A stretch of 64,000 bases of DNA from Acidobacteriota bacterium (GCA_028876395.1 JAGWRX010000106.1:1-64000), one strand, 5' to 3'; shown: positions 1 through 9,887, numbered from the stretch's first letter. Notes: a model not told the origin generated them from the sequence alone. Program-made: numbers and translations.

Positions 1-630
1 AACATCGGCCTGATGAAGGCCGTCGACAAATTCGAATACCGCCGTGGCTACAAATTTTCGACGTACGCCACGTGGTGGATCCGGCAGGCCATCACCCGCG
101 CCATTGCCGACCAGGCGCGCACCATACGCATCCCAGTCCACATGATCGAAACGATCAACAAGCTGATCCGCACTTCGCGGCAGCTGGTGCAGGAACTGGG
201 ACGCGAGCCTACGTCGGAAGAGATCGCCAAGCGCATGGACATCCCCGTGGCCAAGGTGCGCAAGGTGCTCAAGATCGCGCAGGAGCCCATCTCGCTGGAG
301 ACGCCCATCGGCGAAGAGGAAGACTCGCACCTGGGCGACTTCATCGAGGACCGCCAGGCCGTTTCGCCTTCCGAGGCTGTCATCAGCGTCAACCTGAAGG
401 AGTACACCTCGCAGGTGCTGCGCACGCTCACGCCGCGCGAGGAGCGGGTGATCAAGATGCGCTTCGGCCTGGAAGACGGCTCGGAGCACACCCTGGAAGA
501 GGTCGGCCAGAGCTTCCAGGTGACGCGCGAACGCATCCGCCAGATTGAAGCCAAGGCACTGCGCAAGCTGCGCCACCCTTCGCGCAGCCGCAAGCTGAAG
601 GCCTTCGTTGAAGGCGCAAAAGAGATGTAA
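1..630 (+). CDS. rpoD: RNA polymerase sigma factor RpoD, C-terminal part (5' end outside window)
   Basis: Frame open from base 1; [48 protein letters not shown] (region 2) and [14 protein letters not shown]...[33 protein letters not shown] (region 4). Confidence 0.97.
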   Translation, partial: NIGLMKAVDKFEYRRGYKFSTYATWWIRQAITRAIADQARTIRIPVHMIETINKLIRTSRQLVQELGREPTSEEIAKRMDIPVAKVRKVLKIAQEPISLETPIGEEEDSHLGDFIEDRQAVSPSEAVISVNLKEYTSQVLRTLTPREERVIKMRFGLEDGSEHTLEEVGQSFQVTRERIRQIEAKALRKLRHPSRSRKLKAFVEGAKEM

Positions 631-655
631 GACGGGCAACACTCCTATTCAACCG

Positions 656-687
656 AGCCGCGACCCCAGGGTCGCGGCTTTTTCTTT
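656..687 (+). terminator. Rho-independent terminator after rpoD
   Basis: AGCCGCGACCC (656-666) / GGGTCGCGGCT (669-679), perfect 11-bp stem followed by TTTTCTTTG. Confidence 0.85.
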
Positions 688-816
688 GTGTTGCATAGCT
701 TCGGCTGCGCTGTCCGGATACCGGCCTGGCGCAGCGCCGCTTGCCTCCCGGAAGCCTACTCTGCTAAAACGTTTTTGCTTGAGGTCAGCCCGTTTTTTGA
801 AGAGGGGGATTTGTAT

Positions 817-2262
817 ATGAAAGACATGACTCGCCGCCAGTTTGGCAAGACCGCTGCCGCGGCAGCCGCCGCCGCATACGCCGGAGTAGCGCTGCCCGGG
901 TTCGCCTTTGGCGATCCGCTGCCCTCAATGTTGAACTACCCCAAGGGATTCCTGTGGGGATGCGCCACTGCCGCGTATCAGATTGAAGGCGGCGCAGCCG
1001 ACGACGGCCGCGGCCCGTCGGTGTGGGACACTTTCAGCCACACGCCGGGCAAGACGCACAATGGCGAAACAGGCGACGTGGCCGATGACTCCTACCATCT
1101 CTACAAAGAGGACGTGCGCCTGCTCAAGAATCTGGGCGTGAGCACCTATCGCATGTCGATCTCGTGGTCGCGCGTCTTTCCGGCGGGCAGGGGTCAGTTG
1201 AATCCCAAGGGCCTGGACTACTACAACCGCGTGGTCGATGAGCTGCTGGCCAACAACATCACGCCCTACGTCACGCTCTTTCACTGGGATCTGCCGCAGG
1301 CGCTACCGGGCGGATGGCAAAACCGCGACACGCCAAAAGCTTTTGCCGACTACGCCGCTTTCATCGGCAAGCATCTGGGAGACCGCGTGCATCACTTCAT
1401 GACGACCAACGAGCTCGTCTGCTTCACCGACCTCGGCTACCGCTATGGCCAGTTTGCGCCGGGTCTCAAGCTGCCCGCGCGCGATGCCAACCAGGTGCGC
1501 CACCACGGCATTCTGGCGCACGGGCTGGCGGTGCAGGCCATCCGCGCCAACACGCCCAGCGGAACGCAGGTGGGACTGGCCGAGAATGCCACAGTTTATG
1601 TACCCGTCATCGAAACGCCCGAGCACATCACCGCCGCGCAAAAGGCGACGCGCGACGGCAACGCGCCTTTCCTGACCACGCTGATGGAAGGCAAGTATCC
1701 CGACAGCTATCTGCAAGAGGAAGGCGCGAATGCGCCCAAGGTTGAGCCCGGCGACATGGAGGCCATCGGCAGCAAACTCGACTTTGTGGGCCTGAACATC
1801 TACACGCCGCAGTATGTGCGCGCGGATGACTCGAAGAAGGGATACGTTGTACTGCCATACCCAACGTCGGCGCCGCACATGGCTTCGCCCTGGATTGTGC
1901 TCGGGCCTGAGTGCATTTACTGGTCGGTGCGCAATGTTTGCGATCTGTGGAAGGTGCCCGCCATCTACATCACCGAGAACGGGACGTCGTCGGACGATGT
2001 GCTGACGCCCGACGGCAAGGTGTATGACACGGACCGCGTGATGTATCTGCGCAACCACCTGACGCACCTGCACCGCGCCGTCAGCGAAGAATACCCAGTG
2101 AAGGGATACTTCCTGTGGAGCCTTCTGGATAACTTCGAGTGGGCCGATGGCTACAGCAAGCGCTTCGGCATTCACTACGTGGACTTCAAGACCCAGAAGC
2201 GCACGCCGAAGCTCAGCGCCGAGTGGTACAAGGACGCGATTGCGAAGAACGCGGTGGAGTAG
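817..2262 (+). CDS. GH1 beta-glucosidase, Tat-type leader
   Basis: MKDMTRRQFGKTAAAAAAAAYAGVALPG leader; FLWGCATAAYQIEG, YRMSISWSRVFP, YITENG, LWSLLDNFEWADGY; AGAGGGGG upstream of ATG 817. ORF-track start at 688 is probably too long. Confidence 0.93.
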   Translation: MKDMTRRQFGKTAAAAAAAAYAGVALPGFAFGDPLPSMLNYPKGFLWGCATAAYQIEGGAADDGRGPSVWDTFSHTPGKTHNGETGDVADDSYHLYKEDVRLLKNLGVSTYRMSISWSRVFPAGRGQLNPKGLDYYNRVVDELLANNITPYVTLFHWDLPQALPGGWQNRDTPKAFADYAAFIGKHLGDRVHHFMTTNELVCFTDLGYRYGQFAPGLKLPARDANQVRHHGILAHGLAVQAIRANTPSGTQVGLAENATVYVPVIETPEHITAAQKATRDGNAPFLTTLMEGKYPDSYLQEEGANAPKVEPGDMEAIGSKLDFVGLNIYTPQYVRADDSKKGYVVLPYPTSAPHMASPWIVLGPECIYWSVRNVCDLWKVPAIYITENGTSSDDVLTPDGKVYDTDRVMYLRNHLTHLHRAVSEEYPVKGYFLWSLLDNFEWADGYSKRFGIHYVDFKTQKRTPKLSAEWYKDAIAKNAVE

Positions 2263-2311
2263 CAGGCAGCACACAGGTTCGGAAAACTGCATCAACAACG
2301 GCGGCGCAGCC

Positions 2312-3190
2312 TTATGATTGCGTCGCCGCTTTCATTTCCACCCACTCGGCATCGCTCAGCCGCAGCCCAGCCGCAGCGATGTTTTCTTCGAGATGCGCGG
2401 CATTCGACGTGCCGGGGATGGGCAGCATGACGGGCGAACGACGCAGGAGCCACGCCAGCGAAAGCTGCGCCGGGGTGGCGTTGTGCCGGGCGGCGATGCG
2501 GGCGAGGGTTTGCGCGGCGGGGTGGTCGGGCTTGAGCAGCTTGCCGGCGGCGATGGGATACCACGGCATGAAGCCGATCCCGTGCTCTTCGCACCACGCC
2601 AGCGTCTCCTCGTGGCGGCGGTCGGCGAGCGAGTAGCGGTTCTGCACGGTAACGATGGGCACAATCTTCTGTGCTTCCACGATCTGCGCGGGCGTGACCT
2701 CGCTCAAGCCGATGTGGCGAATCTTGCCCTGCTCCTGCATCTGGCGCAGCGCGCCGAGGCTCTCTTCGAGCGGCGTGCGGGGGTCGATGCGGTGGAGCTG
2801 GTAGAGCTCGATGCGTTCGAGTTTGAGGCGGCGCAGGCTCATCTCGACACACTGAATCAAATAGCCGGCGCGGCCGACGTATTCGGTTTTGGCCGGTCCC
2901 TGGCGGGTGATGCCGCCCTTGGTGGCAAGGACGAGGCCGGGCGGGTAGGGGTGCAGCGCCTCGGCGATGAGCCGCTCGGCGATTTCGGGGCCGTAGGCGT
3001 CGGCGGTGTCAATGAGGGTGACGCCCAGCTCGACGGCGCGGCGCAGGACGCGGCGGGCCTCGGTGGGGTCTGCTGGCTCGCCCCAGGCGCCCTCGCCGAC
3101 AAGCCGCATGGTGCCGTAGCCGAGCCGGTGGACGGGCAGGTCGCCACCGATGAGAAACGTGCCGCTGGCCGCGGCGGACGGGGTGGTCAT
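2312..3190 (-). CDS. Aldo/keto reductase
   Basis: GYGTMRLVG, DTADAYGPEIAERLIAEAL, VLATKGG, IELYQLHRIDPRTPLEESLGAL, IPGTSNAAHLEEN. Confidence 0.92.
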   Translation of the reverse strand: MTTPSAAASGTFLIGGDLPVHRLGYGTMRLVGEGAWGEPADPTEARRVLRRAVELGVTLIDTADAYGPEIAERLIAEALHPYPPGLVLATKGGITRQGPAKTEYVGRAGYLIQCVEMSLRRLKLERIELYQLHRIDPRTPLEESLGALRQMQEQGKIRHIGLSEVTPAQIVEAQKIVPIVTVQNRYSLADRRHEETLAWCEEHGIGFMPWYPIAAGKLLKPDHPAAQTLARIAARHNATPAQLSLAWLLRRSPVMLPIPGTSNAAHLEENIAAAGLRLSDAEWVEMKAATQS

Positions 3191-3288
3191 GGCAGTTCTT
3201 ATCCTACGGCAAGAGAAAACAGGCGGGTGGGAACCGGACGGCCGCAGTTCGCGTATGGTGTAATGCAAGGCGGGCGAGGAGGACAGCC

Positions 3289-3723
3289 ATGAGCAGCGTG
3301 CCGTATCCCAATGCGCAGGCAATCTTTTACCAGCAGTACGAGTCGGTGCGCCGCGACGAGGTGGTGGGCATCCTGCTGGCGCTGTTCCTGGGCACCTTTG
3401 GGATTCACCACTTTTATCTGCGCCGCAACGGCCTGGGCTTTCTTTACCTCTGTTTCTGCTGGACGGGCATCACCACATTTCTTGGCTTTGTGGAGTGCTT
3501 CTTCATGCCGGGACGGGTGCGCGAGTTCAACGCGATCCAGGCGGCGGGCATTGCCGCGGCACTGGGCATGGCCGTGCCCGCATGGGGATGGCCGGTGAAC
3601 GTGACTGTGACCATGCCGCCCGCGGCGCAGCCGAGCACATTGATCGCCTGCAGCCGCTGCCAGCAGACTAACGCGCCGGGAGCGCGGTTCTGCTCGGCAT
3701 GCGGAGCGCCGATGCAGGGTTAG
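3289..3723 (+). CDS. TM2-domain membrane protein with C-terminal zinc ribbon
   Basis: LLALFLGTFGIHHFYLRRNGLGFLYL (TM2 type) and CSRCQQTNAPGARFCSACGAPMQG. Confidence 0.85.
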   Translation: MSSVPYPNAQAIFYQQYESVRRDEVVGILLALFLGTFGIHHFYLRRNGLGFLYLCFCWTGITTFLGFVECFFMPGRVREFNAIQAAGIAAALGMAVPAWGWPVNVTVTMPPAAQPSTLIACSRCQQTNAPGARFCSACGAPMQG

Positions 3724-3727
3724 CGGC

Positions 3728-4654
3728 TTACATATTCGCTTCGCCGGCGCGCATGGACTCGTTGAACTGCGGCTTAGTGAAGTTCAGCGCAGCCTCCAGC
3801 GCGGCCTGGTACTCGGGTGCGCGCGCCATCAACGCGGGAGTCACCGAGGCATACTCGCCGTCGAGCGTCAGCAATCCCTCGCCGGCCTCGTGCCCTGCCA
3901 TGCGCAGCAGGTCGGCTTCAGTCGTGTTCAGATACTGCGCGTCGCGTGGATCGGCAATCCACACCGGCTTGCCATTGCCCAGTACGCCTGAGAGCCAGTA
4001 GATCTTGCGCAGCAGATATTCCAGGCGCTCGGCGTCACTGGTCTCAGTGAACAGGAACTTCTTCTGCCACCGGCTGTAAAAGCGCGTGGTGACGGGCACT
4101 GGCTGGCGGTTGCCGGACTTGAGGAATTCGAGCTGGCCCAGGTCTACGGTTTTGCGGATGGCGTTGTAAACAAAGGTCTCCGCATACGGCTGCTCCATGG
4201 CGGGCACGATCTCGGCAAAGGTCACGGTGACGGAGGCCGCCAGCCTGGCGTGCAGGTTCTGTGCGCCGCCGTCAGCCAGGTACATTTCGCCGTGGACGAT
4301 GTAGGTGTCAGCGCCGGAGGTGGAGCGATGAAAGGGCCACTGGAACTTGCCGAATGCGACGGGCAGGCCGGCCAGGGTCACGTAGCACTCGGGACGGGGA
4401 TTGCGCAGGCGCCTGGCCTCGGCGGCCAGGTGGGCCGTCATCTCCGGCAGCAGGTGCGGCTTGTCGAATTCGAAGGCGGCGCTCAGTTCCAGCTTCAGCG
4501 TGCGGCCGTCAGCGCCGGGCAGCCCAAGCTGAAAGACGGCGGTGGGCTGGCCGTGGAAGTCACTGCCCGTTGTGACGGACTGCAGAACCAGGCCTGCCTG
4601 TCTGGCCGCGGTCTCCAGCGAAGGTACAAGAGTGGATTTCAATTCGGCTGTCAT
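3728..4654 (-). CDS. Hypothetical protein
   Basis: 308-aa ORF from ATG, flanked by convergent and divergent genes; family not recognised. Confidence 0.75.
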   Translation of the reverse strand: MTAELKSTLVPSLETAARQAGLVLQSVTTGSDFHGQPTAVFQLGLPGADGRTLKLELSAAFEFDKPHLLPEMTAHLAAEARRLRNPRPECYVTLAGLPVAFGKFQWPFHRSTSGADTYIVHGEMYLADGGAQNLHARLAASVTVTFAEIVPAMEQPYAETFVYNAIRKTVDLGQLEFLKSGNRQPVPVTTRFYSRWQKKFLFTETSDAERLEYLLRKIYWLSGVLGNGKPVWIADPRDAQYLNTTEADLLRMAGHEAGEGLLTLDGEYASVTPALMARAPEYQAALEAALNFTKPQFNESMRAGEANM

Positions 4655-4735
4655 CGATAAGGAACCTGCGTTGGGATCGTTGCATATTCATTCTAAGTGA
4701 GCGGCCGGGCAGGCGTCGCATTTACAATAAAGGCC

Positions 4736-5488
4736 GTGCCATCCGAACAGTCCTCACCCATCATCATCGCCGAGAACCTGACCAAGGTTTATTCCACGGG
4801 ACAAATCGAGGTGCCTGCGTTGCGCGGCGTCTCATTCGAGGTGGCTCGCGGCGAGTTTGTGGCGGTGGTCGGCCCCTCAGGGTCGGGCAAGTCCACGCTT
4901 TTTTACCTGCTGGGAGGGCTTACGCGCGCCACCCATGGGCGGGTAGTGATTGATGGCATTGACTTTGCCAGCCTGAACGACGCCGAGCGGACGCGGCTGC
5001 GTAAGCATCGCATCGGGTTTGTCTTCCAGAAGTTCAACCTGCTGCCCACCCTCACAGCCATGGGCAATATCGAAATTGCCTATGACGTGAGCGGGCGCAA
5101 GGAGCCGATGGACCGCGCGTATCTCGATCACCTGAGCGATTTGCTGTCGATTCGCGGGCGGCTCAAGCACCGGCCCTCCGAACTGAGCGGCGGAGAGCAG
5201 CAGCGCGTGGCGATTGCCCGGGCGCTGATCACGCGGCCGGCCATTGTGCTGGCCGATGAGCCCACCGGCAATCTGGATACGAAGAACTCTGATGCCGTGC
5301 TCCACATGCTGCAGCGCTCCAACCGGGAACTAGGCCAGACCACGCTGATGATTACCCACAATCCCGAGGCGGCATCCATTGCCGACCGGATTCTGCACAT
5401 GCGCGACGGGGAGATTGTCAGCGTGGAAAGCGGGTCGCGCAGCGGCGCGGCTCTGCCCAGTAGAAGTGCCGCTTCTGCGGCGGTTTGA
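4736..5488 (+). CDS. ABC transporter ATP-binding protein (LolD/MacB type)
   Basis: GPSGSGKSTLFYLLGGL (Walker A), LSGGEQQRVAIARALI, VLADEPTGNLD. Start (GTG 4736 or 4697) uncertain. Confidence 0.9.
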   Translation: MPSEQSSPIIIAENLTKVYSTGQIEVPALRGVSFEVARGEFVAVVGPSGSGKSTLFYLLGGLTRATHGRVVIDGIDFASLNDAERTRLRKHRIGFVFQKFNLLPTLTAMGNIEIAYDVSGRKEPMDRAYLDHLSDLLSIRGRLKHRPSELSGGEQQRVAIARALITRPAIVLADEPTGNLDTKNSDAVLHMLQRSNRELGQTTLMITHNPEAASIADRILHMRDGEIVSVESGSRSGAALPSRSAASAAV

Positions 5489-5527
5489 CCTGTTTTCCGC
5501 CGCCCGGTATACTCAGTCTTGCAGTTA

Positions 5528-5602
5528 GCGGGAGTAGCTCAGTGGTAGAGCATCGCCTTGCCAAGGCGAGGGTCGCGAGTTCAAATCTCGTCTCCCGCTC
5601 CA
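5528..5602 (+). tRNA. tRNA-Gly (GCC)
   Basis: GCGGGAG...CTCCCGC acceptor stem, anticodon loop CTTGCCAAG, GGTTCAAATC-type T arm (GAGTTCAAATCTC), encoded CCA. Confidence 0.93.
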
Positions 5603-5685
5603 ATCCGCCCTTCGGCGCCAGCCGGAGCGATTTTAGTGGAGTGGAACAAACTGCAGCGAGGTTGCACCTGAAGCGGCCCTGCCAA

Positions 5686-5760
5686 GGCGCGGTACCCAAG
5701 TGGTAAGGGAGAGGTCTGCAAAACCTTTATGCGCCGGTTCGATCCCGGCCCGCGCCTCCA
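5686..5760 (+). tRNA. tRNA-Cys (GCA)
   Basis: GGCGCGG...CCGCGCC acceptor stem, anticodon loop CTGCAAA, CCGGTTCGATCCCGG T arm, encoded CCA. Confidence 0.92.
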
Positions 5761-5936
5761 AACTTTCAACAACTCAGGCTTCCCTGGCACCTCAATCAAG
5801 CTGACCGCTTCTGGCGAAGGCCAACGGACGGGTCAACTGGGCATTTTTTACGCCAATTTTGTCTTTTTCTGAGGCCAGAATTCAGCGCTCGACCGGCCTG
5901 TTCTGCTGCCAAAGGCGGGATCTGACCAGGAAAGGC

Positions 5937-6330
5937 TCAAGGGCATTCAATGATCGCGAACGAATCTGTCTTCGATGTTTCGTTGAGGGGGACCCAGAAT
6001 CGAATGTTTGTGCCTTGCCCGGAGTGACTCGACACCTCAATCGAGCCGTGATGTGCAATGAGAATTGCGCGGGCGATGGCCAGCCCCATTCCTTTTCCTT
6101 TACCTGTCCTGGCGCCCTTTTTTGCCGCGGTAGAACTTCTCGAAGATGAGGGGAAGATCAGCCTTGTCGATTCCGGGCCCATTGTCCTTGACCTCGAATT
6201 CCAGTCGTTCGGGGTCGGTACGGTCACTGCGCGTGATCCGGTTTCCCGGCGGGGAGTAGCGAGCCGCGTTCTTCAGAAGGTGGCGGAAGAGCCGTCCGAG
6301 CAGGCGAGGGTCAAAGCTGGCGGCGATGAC
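5937..6330 (-). pseudogene. Remnant of sensor histidine kinase (KdpD-like) catalytic domain, truncated and frameshifted
   Basis: [24 protein letters not shown]...EFEVKDNGPGIDKADLPLIFEKFYRGKKG, then shifted frame ARTGKGKGMGLAIARAILIAHHGSIEVSS...FWVPL. No N-terminal part present. Confidence 0.8.
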
Positions 6331-6595
6331 CCGCGATGGAACCAACGATGCTCCTGCTCTGGCACAGGCCGATGTGGGTGTGGCCATGCATTCAGGAACG
6401 CAGGCGGCCAAAGAAGCGGGCGACATGGTCGATCTGGATTCAAACCCCACCAAATTGATAGAGATCGTCGAGATAGGGAAACAGTGCTGATGACGCGCGA
6501 CTCCTTGACCACCTTTTCCATTGCCAATGACGCCGCGAAATGCTTCGCCACCATTCCTGCCATGTTTGCCGGTGCATTCTCCGCGCTGTTTGGGT
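6323..6595 (+). pseudogene. kdpB: Remnant of KdpB (K+-transporting P-type ATPase), truncated and frameshifted
   Basis: [54 protein letters not shown] then shifted frame [31 protein letters not shown]. Confidence 0.85.
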
Positions 6596-6617
6596 CGAAT
6601 GCTGGCAGACCTGTTCG

Positions 6618-8267
6618 CTACCGGGACGCAGCATACAGCCTGAGACGATACATTCGCACAGCATGCGGGTCCACGGTAAGCTGCCGGCCCTGATTGCTTT
6701 GATCGCCGTTGAGCCGGGCTGTGACTTTCCAATCCGAGCCGAGTTTTGATACTTCTTCAATGCTTGCGATTCCTGCGATTTGCGTGTCGGTGTCCGGGTC
6801 GCGCGTGATTCTTACTGTGAGGCCGGAGCCGATGACGAGGAACTCGTTCGGTGCGGACTCAAGCAGGAGCATGGCTCCATCATTTGCCAGCAGCGTGCCT
6901 GTTGACCACGCCCGCGACAAGCTTCCCTGAATGAGATATCCGCCGAGGGCCACGGTCTGCGTGGGGCGAGGACTGGTTGCGTGCAGCACCATGCCGCGCG
7001 TTCGGCCTGCCGCCTGCGCCTCCGGGAGCATCTGCCCAAGGCTGCCGAGAGCTGCATACACCTGCATGATGGCCGGCTCCGGCTCATCCGGCTTCTGAGG
7101 AGCGCGGAGACTGTCAATGCCGAAGGGGCAGAATCCGAAGGCCTTTGCCGCTCCAAACGCATAGAGCGCGTTGTAGGGGCCTGCTTCCAGCCTCGCCTCG
7201 GGGATGAAGATTGGATTTTCGGCGAGCTGATATCTCCGGACCCAGTATTCAAACTCAGGCCAGTAGATATCAGGAGCGTAGAAGTCGATGTGGGTGGCCA
7301 TGGCGCGATACACATCAAGGTAGTAGGGATGAGGACCACCGCTGGGGTATTCGCCGGGCCGCTCAAGAAGCGACGGCAGTTGGGCATTCATGTACATGGG
7401 CAGGAAGTATTCTCTTTTGCCTGCCTGAGCCACGGCATCGATGTAGCTTGCATAGCGCCACGCCATGAAGACTTCATTTGCGGCCTCTCCAAATACCTCG
7501 TGCCAGGTGCTTCCCTGCGGATTGAAGTGCGATGCAAGCTCCGGCGACAGTTCGGTGTGGCGTGCAAGCAGCGCGCGCATCAACTCCTGCGGAACGGGCC
7601 CTGCGAACTGACGATTCGCCTCCGGCGAGCGTTCTCTCTCAGGCCCGAGATAGCCCACTTCGTTCTCGACCTGCACCATCAGCACGGTCTGCCGGTCACG
7701 ATCCTTCTCCCGCACGTGCGCCATGAGCGCGGCAAATGCACGGCTGTCGCAGCGGTTGGTTTCCGCCCCGAACGTCGAGAGAATTTCCAGCGGTGCGCCA
7801 TCCGCCGCCAGCGCGCGCGGAAAGCGCCTGGTGTCGGCCTTGACCCAATCCGGAGCATATTCGGAAAACGCGTTCTTCCAGCTTCCAAACCACAGGAGAA
7901 CGAGGTGCAGGTTCTGCTGGCGGGCAACATCGATCCAGTGGTCGAGAATGCTGAAATCGTAGGTTCCTTCTTGCGGCTCCACTTGCTCCCAAGCCACAGG
8001 CATCAGGACGGTGTTCAGGTGCAGATTCGCCATCGCCGGGAGAATCGAATCGGCATGTGCCGCGGTGCCCGCCGAGGAGTTGCCGAGTTCGCCTCCAAGG
8101 ATAAGAAAGGGCTTGCCCTGAACGAGCAGTTGCCCGCTGTTCTGGTCGAGCCGGATTTGCGGCGGAGTTCCGGGCTGACCTTGACCGACTGCGCAGAGGC
8201 AGGCACAGAACAACGCTATGGCAAACCTGCGAAGCATCCTCGGACTCCTGTTTCGTGCTGGCCACAT
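6618..8267 (-). CDS. Secreted beta-galactosidase-like glycoside hydrolase (GH35/GH42-like with DUF5597-type C-terminus)
   Basis: GKPFLILGGELGNSSAGT, LNTVLMPVAWEQVEPQEGTYDF, MVQVENEVG, FIPEARLEAGPYNALYAFGAAKAFGFCPFGIDS. Confidence 0.85.
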   Translation of the reverse strand: MWPARNRSPRMLRRFAIALFCACLCAVGQGQPGTPPQIRLDQNSGQLLVQGKPFLILGGELGNSSAGTAAHADSILPAMANLHLNTVLMPVAWEQVEPQEGTYDFSILDHWIDVARQQNLHLVLLWFGSWKNAFSEYAPDWVKADTRRFPRALAADGAPLEILSTFGAETNRCDSRAFAALMAHVREKDRDRQTVLMVQVENEVGYLGPERERSPEANRQFAGPVPQELMRALLARHTELSPELASHFNPQGSTWHEVFGEAANEVFMAWRYASYIDAVAQAGKREYFLPMYMNAQLPSLLERPGEYPSGGPHPYYLDVYRAMATHIDFYAPDIYWPEFEYWVRRYQLAENPIFIPEARLEAGPYNALYAFGAAKAFGFCPFGIDSLRAPQKPDEPEPAIMQVYAALGSLGQMLPEAQAAGRTRGMVLHATSPRPTQTVALGGYLIQGSLSRAWSTGTLLANDGAMLLLESAPNEFLVIGSGLTVRITRDPDTDTQIAGIASIEEVSKLGSDWKVTARLNGDQSNQGRQLTVDPHAVRMYRLRLYAASR

Positions 8268-9809
8268 TTACTGCTGCGGCGGACCATGGCCGATGAACTT
8301 GTCTGCCCATTGAATAAAGTACTTCATGTTGGGCGCATCGGTGTGGCCGCCGTCATGCTGGCGCCACGCAAGCTGTCCGTCGAGAAGGCCCTGATTGACC
8401 GGGGGCATCTTTGCCGTGCGATAGTCACCATCGACATCGAGTCCCTTTGCTCCGAGCAGAGCGAACACACGGCTTGCATCCACCGTCGCCATGAAGCTGC
8501 CTTCATGATCGAGCCATTTGGCATCACCCTTTTCCGGTATGCCGTAGCTGATGAAGGTAAGCCGCGGCGCGCAGAGGGCGATGAGTTCATTGGAATCGAC
8601 CGGAATGTCGCCCGGGGTCATGCTGCCGAAGGTGGCCTTGGAGGCGCCGTACTTCATGAAGTTGCCGGCCATCCAGTAGTATTCGCCGCCTGTGAGGCTC
8701 TCAACGGCCTCGCCAAAGTTGCGTCGCAGCAGCGTGGCTCCGCCTTTCCCGGACGACCCAACCAGGACCATGGCGAAGCGCGGGTCGAAGGCCATGGTGA
8801 CCAGAGCAGCTTTGCCGTAGCGCGACACGCCTTCAATGCCAACGTGTTTTGCGTCCACCGCGGGGTCGGTTTGAAGATAATCGAGTCCGCGGCCCGCGCC
8901 CCATGCCCATGCACGCAGCGCGCCCCAGTCCTCCGGTTTGCGCGGCTGGCCTTTGTTCACCAGGCCAATGATGCCGCGCGTCACCCCGGCGCCATTATCG
9001 GCCTGCACGCTGGCAGGGTCGAACAGGACAAAGCCCCAGCCGTCCGCGACGAGCTGCCAGGTGTTGGGCAGGCCGCCGTCGGCATTCAATTGCGGAAACT
9101 GAAACGGAGTGGCCTTGACCGGCTGCCAGGCCGGATGCTGCGCAAATACGTCTTGCAGCGAGGGATCCTTCTGCACAAGAAGAGCCTTCCACGCCGCATT
9201 GATCTTTTCGAGTTCATCCCCCGAGGGTTCGTTGGGATTCGGGAAGCCGGCCCGACCGAACATCATCAGGACCGGCACCGGCCCTTTTGCGCGCGCTGGT
9301 GTGACCAGCGTCATGTGAATACGGACACTGATTGCGGGGTACGACGCATTGTCTACCTGTCCGATAAGATCCTTGGCGATTACGGGCGTGAAGCCGATCA
9401 TTTCGTGGTCCACCGCCGTCACCGTCCAGGTCACCGTGGGCACGTTCTTCGGAACCCGGCCATACACATACTTTGAGAACATCTCGATAAGCTCGGGACG
9501 GCGCGTGTTCCACCACATCCCGGGCGTGGTCACCTTCCGGCCGTCATTCAACGTGAGCGGATCAGGGAGATTGGGAAAGGGATTCGCGCTGGACTCGTTG
9601 TAGTTGGCGTGGTTGGGCGCATTCTCGTCTCCGCTTGGCCCCGGGCGAAGGGCCTGGATGCCGAGCTGATCCATCATGTTCTGGTGGTCCTGATCGGCGG
9701 TGAGGGTGACCGGAGGCGGAAGCGCTGCGGATTGCGCGATTGCGGCGGGAACGCCAGCCGCGCAGGCGAGGCAGAGGAACACAAGAGAGGGATTCAGTAA
9801 AAATCGCAC
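8268..9809 (-). CDS. Secreted carbohydrate esterase family 15-like (glucuronoyl esterase) protein
   Basis: HVGIEGVSRYGKAALVTMAFDPRFAMVLVGSSGKGGA, HDGGHTDAPNMKYFIQWADKFI; GTG start at 9809 preceded by AGGAGG. Confidence 0.82.
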   Translation of the reverse strand: MRFLLNPSLVFLCLACAAGVPAAIAQSAALPPPVTLTADQDHQNMMDQLGIQALRPGPSGDENAPNHANYNESSANPFPNLPDPLTLNDGRKVTTPGMWWNTRRPELIEMFSKYVYGRVPKNVPTVTWTVTAVDHEMIGFTPVIAKDLIGQVDNASYPAISVRIHMTLVTPARAKGPVPVLMMFGRAGFPNPNEPSGDELEKINAAWKALLVQKDPSLQDVFAQHPAWQPVKATPFQFPQLNADGGLPNTWQLVADGWGFVLFDPASVQADNGAGVTRGIIGLVNKGQPRKPEDWGALRAWAWGAGRGLDYLQTDPAVDAKHVGIEGVSRYGKAALVTMAFDPRFAMVLVGSSGKGGATLLRRNFGEAVESLTGGEYYWMAGNFMKYGASKATFGSMTPGDIPVDSNELIALCAPRLTFISYGIPEKGDAKWLDHEGSFMATVDASRVFALLGAKGLDVDGDYRTAKMPPVNQGLLDGQLAWRQHDGGHTDAPNMKYFIQWADKFIGHGPPQQ

Positions 9810-9887
9810 GTGGGAGCCTCCTGGGTGATATGCTTGCTTCGCCTCTGAAAAGCGATTTACTTCGGCGACCATGGTAAACCCTCTGCG

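Noticed and set aside
5418-5799. Minus-strand ORFs over the tRNA genes
   Set aside because: Translations such as GLERETRFELATLALARRCSTTELLPL are the known artefact of translating tRNA antisense sequence.
6981-9476. 831-aa plus-strand ORF
   Set aside because: Antisense to the GH35/42-like and CE15-like genes, whose sense products have recognisable motifs; composition (many R/H/A, no domain) is typical of shadow ORFs in GC-rich DNA.
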